In this document: piece by piece, positions 22,606 to 34,600 of the stretch
How the letters are laid out: each line of letters opens with the position of its first letter
Position numbering within the stretch: the first letter of the stretch is position 1
Assembly (NCBI GenBank): GCA_903813345.2
Contig: CAIIXF020000009.1
Location: forward strand, 27,068,740-27,132,739
Origin: Owenia fusiformis
Lineage: Eukaryota; Annelida; Polychaeta; Sabellida; Oweniidae
Length of the DNA stretch: 64,000 bases
Direction: 5' to 3'
Position numbers and translations under genes: made by a program
The notes under the pieces: generated by a model
What the model was told of the DNA's origin: nothing
Databases searched by the model: none
Seen by the model: only the letters and a program-made list of their open reading frames with translations

Positions 22606-25600
22606 ATGGCGGATCTGGATGGCGATTATGAGTATGACGATATTGGAGATATCATGATGTTTCCTTTGGATGTGGATGATCATGATGAGAACTCTAACGG
22701 AAAATCGTCTATTGACAGTAAAAGCTCTGAAAGTAATAAAAGTAGTTCCGAGAGTGAAGATGAGGGGTATGGGAGGACGCATAAAAAGCTCCCACTTCGT
22801 ATGCGAAGACGTTCAAAAGCCCAAGAGATCCCAAAACTTAACTTAAATCTTACACCGAGCAAACTCCCACATCTGTCATTTTGGAAACGTGCAATTAATA
22901 AAGCGAAGAAAGCTAAAGATCCCTGGGAGGGGTTCCATATAGATGACTATGAGACAGAAGAGGCCACTAGGCATCGATACCACCCTATTCACCAAAAGTG
23001 GGTTGTTGATAAAGTTAAAGTCAAGATGGAGAAAAAAGTGAGCATAAAAATATTTATGATCTTTGAATTATTTTTCTGTTTTGACATTTACGTTTAAAGC
23101 CTAAGTGCATTTAAAAAACAACATGCAGTCCTTTGTTCAACATTTGAGTATATCTCAAGGTTGTTACATTTTATTCGTAAACAACATATTGGATTCACCA
23201 GGAATTCACCAAAAAGTATAATTTGCATGCATTTAAAGTTAATAGGACGATTTGATAATTATTCCCTATTGTAAACTTCAACTCATCATATGGCCCATAA
23301 GTTAAGATTCTGTAAGTCACACCAGTCTTTGAAATAGGAAGTTCCTCAGCTTGGTATAAAACAGTATAATGGTATATTGTCAGACAGCACAATTTTTGTT
23401 GATATTCATTGGCACAATTTTTTTTTCTTATGTTGATAGACATAACACTGTGTTATATACACATTGCCAAAACTGAAATATTCTGTCAGTAAAAATAGAT
23501 CTTCATCTTTTTTCTGGAGATCAAAGAATATATGAGAAATAATTTCTGATCACTTTCCGATATAATTTATAAATACAATTATTGCCATTAACTGTGACGC
23601 ATGTAGACAGTTATTTGCTTGGAGCATAATATATTGCTTTCCCTTGTTGAACATAGACTCGCTGATCCAATTAGCTGATCACATTTTATATAAATTGCCT
23701 CATGTACAAGGCCAATATGCATATTAAACCCTCGACATCGAAAACATCTTCACCAAAAATTGACATTAAAACCTATTTAGGCAGTATTGTAAATATAGTC
23801 CTTCAGGACTAAAGTTTCTAACATGTAGTTTTTTTTGTATGTACATGCACATGACAATCAAAATGTATTCATAGTACATCTGTACGTGAAAGAATACATG
23901 TGTGATTGTAATATTGAAGGCCTTTGAAAGTTGATTAAAGTGTTTGTAACAGCCCAAAATCACAAAAAAATGTCCCCAAAAGTTAATTAATTCAATCCTT
24001 TGTTATATCAACATAGTATCTATCTACTTACGTGATGTTGATCGTATCACATTAGTCTGAAATAGGCGAATTCAAATTTTAAATATTTTGGCTTCTGACG
24101 TCACGATCCGAAGCTTCCGGGATGCACCTCTAAAAACAATATGGCGGAGATAGGGGAAAAATAAAACTAAGAATGGTACGCTGGTGTGTACTCGGAGGGT
24201 GCTCCAAATCGAGAGAAAACGACGGTGTATCGTTGCATGAGTTCCCAAAGGACCTCTCTATCTCCAGAAAATGGCACAGTTTTGTCTTGAAAACGCGGAA
24301 ATGGGACATGCCTCCAGAGACCGCAATTCGGAGAAAAGTGCAAATTTGTTCGGATCACTTTGAACGGGATTGCTACGACAGCAGCCATTACAATCAATGG
24401 AAGCTAGGTTATGTCAAGTATGTTGAATGGTTATACTTTTCTGCTTTATGTTTTACTTAAAAATAGACTTTTTAGGTCATTTTTGAACAATAATTTGTGT
24501 CCTGCAATAAACCGGAAATGAAAAATCGTAAAATTGTAAATGGTTCGTTGGGCTACGTTTCAATGTAATCAATCATAGAAACGAACATAAATTAATAAAA
24601 ACATACATCATTATAACAAAAAACAAGTTTCTTATTATTCTGGGTGTGTGGAAAAAAAACGAGTATCAAGTGGGCGTGGCACATCAATAGGTGGGCGTGG
24701 CACATCGTTGAACACATTGAGAACTATACTTATACACCTACATGTAGGTACTGTGCATGCATAGGGCACAGTCTGGTGTCTCAAATAAACGAGTAAAAAG
24801 TGGGCGTGGCACATCAACAGGTGGGCGTGGCACATCGATGAACACATTGAGAACTATACTTATACACGTACATGTAGGTACTGTGCATGCATAGGGCACA
24901 GTCTAGTGTCTCAAATAAATATATATTTATTATTAGTCTCCTCATATTTTAGGTTCCTGATGTTCGACAAAAATAGGCCTACATATCCAATACCAACAAT
25001 ATTGCCACCAAAACCAGAATCCCTTGATCAAAAGGCCAAAAGACAAAGTATCGAGGACAGGAGACTGAAAACTACAAAGAAGTTGAAAATTGCAAGAGTA
25101 TGTATTACTTTAGTAAAGTATGAACCTGTAAGTGAAGCTACTCAACATATAGATTCATACATATACATTCATGTGACCGATATTGTTTACATGTAGGAGA
25201 CAATATAATATCCAATAAAACATAGTCCAAGACTAAGTGAAGTGCTTGTTTACACACATTTTAGACTTATGTCATATATCAATATGGAAATTGGTAACAA
25301 AACATAACAAGCTATACATGAGTTACAATTACAAATGCATAATAAAGTTCATTATCATTGCTTTTCTGAGTTTTGGGAATTACTCCATTGATTTTGAAAT
25401 TTGCCTTCATGTTTATGTGTTGCTTGACATGTTAAATTTTCCAACATCTAAATTATTTTTCAGATGAAAGCAGAATTAACTTCACCTAGGCCAAGCAGTA
25501 GCACATCTTCTGTTCAAGGAGATGATGAAAATTCTTCTGAGGCGTCCTTTGAAGACCCAAGTAATGTTTCAAGTGTGTCATCTGTTGACTCAACTACATC

Positions 25601-28600
25601 AGACCCAGGTGTTGTGCAGGACAGTGAGGACACAGATGCAGTTACAATAGTTGGGTCACCTATTCAGCTGGAACTTGATACTGATGTACCTGTCTTATCA
25701 GCTGAGTCCGCTTCATGCAGCCAATTGCAAACCATACAGTACAAACCTTGTATTACGCGTGAGGCCTCAACACAAACCAGTGAGACATGTAAGTGTATAG
25801 TTGCAAGTAATTATTAAAAATTAATTAGCGAATGAATATGATTTTATTTTGAAGGATAATACTCTGTTGACAAATGAAAATATATTGATGGAGAGCTTCA
25901 ATCAAAGAGTTGATTTGATCTGATCTCGATCAATGTTATAATGCGCTAAGAAATCCATATCCTTACTAATTATTTATAACAACCTATTTTTTTTATTTAT
26001 TTTAGTCTTTATTTAGACATTAGCCTACATGTTTAATAAGAAGATTTTGATATTATCTTCATCTTAGGTGAAAAAATATATTTTTATACAATTTCCATTA
26101 ATTCAGATTTGAACATAAAATTTATCCTATCAAATGTTTTTGGTTTTTTGTAATGTAAGATTTATAAATACTGCGTGCAAGGATGCTTGTAAAATAATTC
26201 AAAAATAAAGTATGTAGATAGCTTTAGTCATTTGTAACCAAATATAATTTTTCTTTATGAAATATGAAGTCACATGTGTTAAATATATGTGTCCACATAT
26301 CTTTTGACAAAACAAGTGATAACATATACATGTTCAATTTGGCAATATACATGTAGCTGTACATGTGTGTATGTTACCTGTTATCATTGTTCAGGATCAA
26401 ATACTCTACTTTGTACATGGCAAAAGCAGGTGGTGACATAAATCATGCATTGGTAATATTTTTCAGGGCCTACATTGTTAACAAGATATGGAACTCCAAA
26501 AGATTTAGAGGCCCATGCTCCATTGCCAAAATTACCACCAATGGTACGGCGTGTAACCAAGGATTCATTGGAAACCATCGGCACTGTGAAGGAAGCCAAG
26601 GAGAAGTATGAGTCACCACCACGTTTTATTCAGCATCCATCAGATGATGATGGAGAAGATGAAGAGGATGATGACCCTGATTATAAGCCAATTGACTCAA
26701 GTGGAAGCCCAAGCCCAAATGAATCCCCAATAAGGTACATCATGGATATATATTCTTTATATTTTTGAGAGACTAGCTCAGTAGAGCCAACATTATGAGA
26801 AGTGAAAATAAAGAAGCATTGACGGTTCTTACGTTGTTGTGATGGTGAACCAATACATCATTTACATTTGCCATATTTATTATTATGGGGGAAATAACCA
26901 AAAATTGGGAGTCAGAAGAGTTATCACAGATTTTTTTTAAAAAAATTTCTGACTGCTATTTGCATTCTTAATTTTTTTATTTCATTGTTGTGAGTTATGT
27001 TTATAAACCTTTGTTTTTCAGGCCCCCCAAGAAAAAGCTAAAGAAAGAGAGAATTATACCCAAACACAAACCCCTAGATTCAAATAGGAAGTACATAGTT
27101 TTTGAACAAATGTTGTTGAAATTATTTACCATATGTTTCAACTGTAGAAAAGATGCCCGTCCATTGATTCAAAATTTTGTTGGAACAATGATAATCATTC
27201 ATCAAGAGTGTACCAATCTTCATTGCCCAGGATACACCTGGCACTCTCAACCATACATCAATAATCTCGCTGCTGGCAATCTTTTACTATCAGCTGCTAT
27301 TCTTTTTTCTGGTAATCTGCCATCTAAAACTTTGAGAATGCTCAATTTCTCTGGCATCAAAACCTTTTCAAGAATGACTTTCCACCGTATGCAGAGAAAT
27401 TATCTGAATCCTGCAATCTATTCTGTTTGGGAATTCTCTCAGAAAAACCTCTTTGAAGACCTACCAAGTAGCCTGCTGTTAGGAGGAGATGCCCGTTGTG
27501 ACAGTATGGGCCACACAGCCAAATATGGCTCATACTCCCTGATTGACCTGAAAAGGAACCAAATCATTGCCATGGAGCTTGTACAGGTATGATGTGCAGT
27601 AAACTATCCATTTATTTAATGTTATATCATCTATTTGAGTAAATACATGTACTTGAATAATGAGCAATATGTTTTTTTTAATTGCCTTCCTTTGTCAATT
27701 CCTAGAGCTGTGTTTTGAGATTATATACTATAAACTGATGTAATCATGATACTAATGGCAGAAGGAATCTTGAACTGATCTCAGAAAAAGTAAGAGTATG
27801 GTTTGACTGTTGCTTTCAGAAGAATGAGGTACCCAATTCATACCACATGGAGTTGGAGGGACTCAAGCGATGTAAAGGCAAGCTGGAAGATATTTCTACT
27901 GAGCTTGACACAGAACCAACAAAAATTACATTGGTCACTGACAGGCATCCTCAGATTAACAAATGGTTGAGGGAAAATTGGCGAATTAGTCACTATTTCG
28001 ACATCTGGCACATAGCCAAAGGTAAGTCAGTATACTAAATAAATGAGAATTTGGTCATGCAACAAACCAATTGAGATTTTAGTAAGAGCAGACCGTAAGC
28101 TGAATGACAACATACTATATAGTATTTTACATGCATGTAAATCAATATATTGAATGAATTGAAGTCCAGTCACAAAACTCATTATGGTTATATAAATAAA
28201 TCATTATGCAATAAACAGATTTTTTACACGTATGGCATCATACAATTTGGAAACTGAGTAATAAGAGATATAAAAATGTTTTTACTGTACTGTAATTAAA
28301 TAAACTTATTTTTGGACACTTATTATTATACATTTTTTTAGGTTTGAAGAAAAAACTAGCTGTGCTGGCAAAGAAATACCCGGATATTCATCAATGGAAC
28401 AGGGCAATTATCACCCATTTATACTGGTGCGCTGTTTCCAGCAAGATGGAGAACAATGATCTTGATTCAGAATTGTGCCTAGAGAAATGGAAGAGTCTCC
28501 CAAATCATATCTCCAACAGACATGTTCATGACAATGACAGGTTTCCTAGATGTGCCCATGGAGATGTTACACCAAAGCTTTGGTTAACTCCTGGTCAGTA

Positions 28601-31600
28601 CCTATCTTTAAAATTGAAAGATCAATGTGTACATAGAAAATGGAATTAGCTCACTGTATGTATATTATTTTCACTGTGTTGTTAAACTTTTACATATCTA
28701 AGCACAGGCACCAAAAGGGAAGAGATTAAAAACCTACAAAAACCAAGCAAGAAAAGCAAAGTCTAGTTAATTGAAAATCTGCAATAAAAATAGACCCTGT
28801 ATTTGGGGTCTTACATTCATATTTATATGAATGTGAATGATGTGTATGGCCAGGTGAGATAATCATGTTCAGTAAAATATTATTGTAGTTTTAACATTAT
28901 TTATCATTTAACAGGTACCCAGCAGTATGAAGATCTTCTTAAGATTGTCGAGACTAACTATATGCTAAAAGATGTTTCTAAAATGTCACCGATGGGTCAA
29001 ACTGGTTCCCTTGAAGGTTTTCACAGCCTTGTAAATCAATTTGCACCAAAGATGGTGCACTTTGGACATGCTGCAATGAATAGCAGGTATGTATGTAATA
29101 AAATGTATTTTTGGTTTGATTTTATTTACTATCAAATAATTTCATTTGATAAACCAGGTCATATAATGTGTTATACCAATGGCATAACTGGGATCTAAAA
29201 GAAGACCAGAAAAATTAGTAAGCATTGTTCAGTTTGATTTTGTTGAGATGGCTTCATACCCAACTCTTTGTTGTCATAAAAAATTTAATCTGTGTTCTTG
29301 ACTGAGAGTAAATGCTTTATATTCAGGTTGACCTTAGCTGTCTTGCATTATAATGAGAATGCTCGGCGCTGTGCTGCCACCAATAGAGGAGGGGCCATAC
29401 AGTGGAATCTATCCTACTCAAAGGCAAAGGGCGGAGAACCAGTTGTGCGTAAAATCAAAGTAACTTGTACATATGGTATGTTTAATCAAATAACTGAATA
29501 CATCCACAAATAGAAAATATCCTAGATATTTGCTGTGTATTTGTCCTGATTATTTAGGTTCTGGCTTTCTTTTTACTTGGTTAATTAAGTAATATATCAA
29601 TCTGCCAAATTAAAAAATGAAATGTTGATTTCAAATCTTTTGTTTATAAAGCATTGACAGTAATTTATTCTATTAAAACTTATATTTGTTCATATCATAC
29701 ATTGATCTTTTTCATTATTTTCAGAGTATGTGAACCATCTTCTGGAGAAGACCATATACCTTGCCAACAACAGACATGAGGCACTTGCAATCCAAGGAGT
29801 CATAGAAGCCAGGGCCCCAAGAGCACCATCAAAGGACTATCCCCAAGTTAATAAAGATGCCCAGATTATTGAACTAACCACAAGATTCCCAAATATGTGC
29901 GACCAATAAAACATTTTTCAATTATTTTAGTCATGGTATTATCAGGTCTATGTGTAGCAGCAGGTACTGAAGTAGTCTTGAAAAATTTTGAAACCTTTTT
30001 TTCAATTTCATAACATTGTCTTTGTCATATCTATTTTCAAAAAATCACCAGGGCTGATACTTTATTGAGGAAAACTAGCTAAAGAATTTTACAATGGTGC
30101 ATTTACCTTTCTATTTACCAACTGATTACATATACTGCATCTTTAGACTACATGTTACTTGCAATTCTATCTCTCCATATAAATCTGATTCTGCCTTGTA
30201 CTATTTCAAGACATTTTTCAACAATACCATGAACAACAATATGAACTATAGAATATACATCACTCATATTTTATTGAAAGGACACATTGTTTGAGAATTA
30301 TAGAAAATCTTTAAAGGATTCAAGCTTAGGACTCCCGACAATTTGAAGGATGATCAAACAAGAAATGTCTTGTTTGCAAGCTGTTTACAAATGATCAGAA
30401 AAAATAGTGATAACCATAGTGCTTGGCTACATATGTTCAAGAATGTAGATTGAAAACTGATTGATTATTGTAAACATGGATATTGCAATGTATGAATTAT
30501 AACCATAGTGCTCGACTGTGTTTTCAAGAATGCAGATTGATAACTAAATTGTTCTGGTACAATGATATAAAATACATCACTGCCAATTTGTATCTCTTGT
30601 AGTTGTTTATATTTTTGTTGAGAAATGCAACACATGAGAATATGGGTAGGTCATACACTATATATGGTACAGGTAGGTCATACAACACCCTATACAGGAT
30701 ACAGGTAGGTCATACATCACACTATATGAGTACAGGGTACAGGTAAGTCATATGACACACCATATGAGGATACATGTAGGCCATACAACACACTATACAG
30801 GGCATAGGTAGGTTATACAACACTATATATAAGTGTATTGAGTACAGGTATGTCATACAACACACTACACAGGGTACAGGTTGGTCATACAACACACTCT
30901 TTGAGTACAGGTAGGTCATACAACACACTACACAGGGTACAGGTTGGTCATACAACACACTCTTTGAGTACAGGTAGGTCATACAACACACAACAGGGTA
31001 CAGGTAAATCATACAACACACTTTATGAGGATACAGGTAAGTCATACAACACACTATATGAGTACAGGTAGGTCATACAACCTACTATATGAGTACTAGT
31101 AGGTCATGCAACATACTATATGAGTACAGGAACGTCATACAATACACTATACAAGGTACAGGTAAGTCATACAACACACTTTATGAGGATACAGGTAAGT
31201 CATACAACACACTATATGAGTACAGGTAGGTCATACAACATACTATATGAGTACAGGTAGGTCATACAACATACTATATGAGTACAGGTAGGTCATACAA
31301 CACACTATACAGGGTACAGGTAAGTCATACTACACAATATATGACTACAGGTAGGTCATACAACACACTATATGAGGATACAGGTAAATCATACAACACA
31401 CTATATGAGTACAGGTAGGTCATACAACACACTAAACAGGGTACAGGTAAGTCATACTACACAATATATGACTAGAGGTAGGTCATACAACACACTATAT
31501 GAGGATACAGGTAAATCATACAACACACTATGAGTACAAATAGGTCATACAACACACTATACAGGGTACAGGTAAGTCATACTACACAATATATGACTAC

Positions 31601-34600
31601 AGGTAGGTCATACAACACACTATATGAGGATACAGGTAAATCATACAACACACTATATGAGTATAAGTAGGTCATACAACACACTATATAGGGTACAGGT
31701 AAGTCATACAACACACTATATGAGGATACAGGTAAATCATACAACACACTATATGAGTACAAGTAGGTCATACAACACACTATACGGGGTACAGGTAAGT
31801 TATACAACACACTATATTAGGATACAGGTAAGTCATACAACACACTATATGAGTACAGGTATGTCATACAACACACTACACGGGGTACAGGTAGGTCATA
31901 CAACACACTATTTGAGTACAGGTAGGCCATACAACACACCATACAGGGTACAGGTAGGTCATACAAGACATTATACAGGTAAGTCATACACAAGCTATAC
32001 AGGGCACAGGTAAATCATACAACACACTATATGAGGATACAGGTATGTCATACAACACACTATATGAGTACAGATATATCATACAACACATTATATTAGG
32101 ATACTGGTAAGTCATACAACACACTATATGAGTACAGGTAGGTCATACAACACACCATACAGGGTACAGGTAAGTCATACAACACACTATATGAGGAAAC
32201 AGGTAAGTCATACAGCACTATCCGTAACATTCATTACTCAACTTAGGTAATAAATTTAGTGCAGTGCACACTGAACAACACTATTCATTTCATATTCATA
32301 AAACCAATTTCTCTTCTGAAAGAAATGGGTCCTTCTGTCTGAAATTCAGACTGAAGGAGATGGTAGCGAAACTCGCTAAAGTCAGTCCATCTGGTCCTCT
32401 TGATCATACTGTTGGAAGCCAGTATACACTGGGTCCAACTCAGGCGCAGGGAATGTCTCTCTGATGAGGCTCACGCAACAAGATGGGATGATTATCCGCA
32501 CATGGCGACCAAGGTGACCATGTATCCACTGTTGATACTGTCTATATGCTATATGACGCATCTTCTTGTGGTCCGGACCTTCATAGCCATCAGGATACTG
32601 AGATTTGTAGCGCCCCCAAGCTGTTTCTAGGACATCCCGATCCATGCACACACCACGGAAACCACTATGCCTAGTAATGCATCTCCGCCTCTCAGTTGTT
32701 GTTCCACGTAAAACCTCCTTGTCTAACTTCTCCATTGCTGATGGACTTTCCACGCAACACTCTCTCTCAATGGGGTTTGGAAGTATTGTGCAGTGAAGAT
32801 CACACTCACACCTGAAAGTAGACAAAATATGCAAATGTAGACCAGCAACACAAACTAATGTCCTTTAGACATATAGGCTGAATATGCAATACTTCAATCA
32901 AACAATGCCAAGAGACTTGACTGTATTCATGTATTTATTTTACAACAACTGTTATGTTTGAATGCTATCTATAACTGTTGAATAATTTCCTATAGAAATT
33001 CAACGCTACTGAGAACTGCATACTTTATTCAAATTCCATCTTTAGAATCTAATGGTCACAGACTTCGAGCCAGATAAAGTCCCCGTTTGTAGTAGGCTCA
33101 ATAAAATAATAAGTATATTCATTGAGCCTAGACACTGAGTCGAGAATCTGGAAAAGGTCCGTGGCTTTTGTTTACAAAATTTTGAAAATAATTGTCAGAC
33201 TTTACGTTCAAATTACGAGTCAAAATGACCATTATCCAAAGAACTTCCGAGGGAAAAGTACAGTCACAACATAAAATTATCAAATAAATAGTTCAGAACT
33301 TACCAATCTTCCAATCTATTGCGATAATCTGGATCATTTATTGTCAGGACATCAACTGGTCCGACATGATGATCAGGGGCTGGGGGATCGTGGATGTACG
33401 GCTGCACTTGAACTACTCCTGGGACATTCAAAGCGAATGTATCCGACTCTTCTTCACTGTCAGTGCTGTCGGAGACATCTTGACTACTCTGCCGCGAAAG
33501 ATAGTAGTCATCCATCTCGTCAATGTTTAGATATGCATCGTTTTGTACGGAGTTGTTTTCTAGCGAAGCCATTTTGTATTGTAGAAAATTTTCTAGTCTG
33601 ACCTATTTTCGGATCGTGACGTCATTTTTAGCGGTAAAAATAAAATAAACAATTCTGATTGGCTGAATCTCCGCTCCTAATGTATACATTTCAGAATTTG
33701 TTCAACCTGTAAGATATAGATTTGTATTCTGTTTGGATCGTAAAAAGCTCATTTTTTGTGTATTTTACACTGTTACAGACACTTTAAGTATATGTTTAAT
33801 GTTCTGATGAGGGCCAAATTTTAGGAGGGTGGAAGAAAAAAAAAACATTAAAAAAACTAAACCTTTATTTAATGGATTTCTATTTGGACTTTATTTTATT
33901 CTAATACTTGTAGTAGAAATACCATGAAACATACAAAGATTCAGCAATCTATAAATACCCGTTGATTTCATTTGAATTAATTTGTGACCACCACTTGGCA
34001 TATGTAACAATCATTACACTTTTGTCATTTCAATCTGGTGGTTACATTTTGTCATGCTAATGCCATGTTTTGTATATAGTTCTATATTATACATTATGGA
34101 TCACATCATTGAACCATCTTTCATTCAATTTCACAGTGACTTTGCCACCTTCCAACTCTAAAATGAAAAGTGAATTACGACTTTGAAATTGAAATTGAAT
34201 TATAACTTAAGACAAAATTGACATTGTAGTTGAGCATTTATTTTAAAAAGGAAATGTGTGAAGTTATTAGAGGTTTACTCCCTCCATCCCCCATTTTGAC
34301 CATTTAGAGTTCAACTTAAAAATTAGAATTAAAATTGATGAATTTCCTTTTCGACTTTTCCAGACATTTGCTAAAGGTGCAATGAGAGAATGCTTCAGAC
34401 TGTAAGTAAATCTATTTACTATAGTCATTAATAATTTTTGTCAATTTTTGGAGTCAAGGAAATGTATATTTTAGCCTTTATTTGTATTTTTCAAACCTGC
34501 AAAATTGTCATTCGCAATCTTTTATTCTATTTTAGTTTTGAAAAGCACGTTTACAGATCCTTGAGTCACTTACAGCTGTAACTCATTTTCAAATGTTAAA

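Larger units (their letters stand above)
23939..33783. mobile_element. Kolobok-type DNA transposon with two genes (9,845 bp)
   Basis: Bounded by TTAA at 23935-23938 and 33784-33787. The ends read AGTGTTTGTAACAG and, inverted, AGTGTCTGTAACAG, with similarity continuing through an AAAAT..CACAAAAAA..TG stretch. A 17-bp inverted repeat TGACGTCACGATCCGAA lies 157 bp from the left end (24096-24112) and 159 bp from the right end (33608-33624). TTAA duplication plus a THAP-DDE transposase is the Kolobok signature; piggyBac also uses TTAA but lacks THAP. Contents from left: THAP transposase gene (+), about 1.6 kb of minisatellite, then a P2X7-ballast gene (-). The two genes converge. The element sits wholly within eEF2K coding intron 1; without it that intron would be about 1.5 kb. 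Confidence 0.85.

Noticed and set aside
24173-29909. P-element/THAP9 assignment for the transposase
   Set aside because: THAP is shared, but P elements make 8-bp duplications and this element is TTAA-flanked with a different catalytic-domain text.
30722-32013. Long repetitive frames on both strands
   Set aside because: Products of the 31-33-bp minisatellite; units differ in length and the frames are not maintained.
32382-33572. Genuine P2X7 receptor gene
   Set aside because: No transmembrane segments or extracellular ATP-binding domain; only the C-terminal ballast domain is present behind an acidic leader.
23939-33783. piggyBac assignment for the TTAA-flanked element
   Set aside because: The transposase has a THAP finger and a D(2)H motif rather than piggyBac features, so Kolobok fits better.
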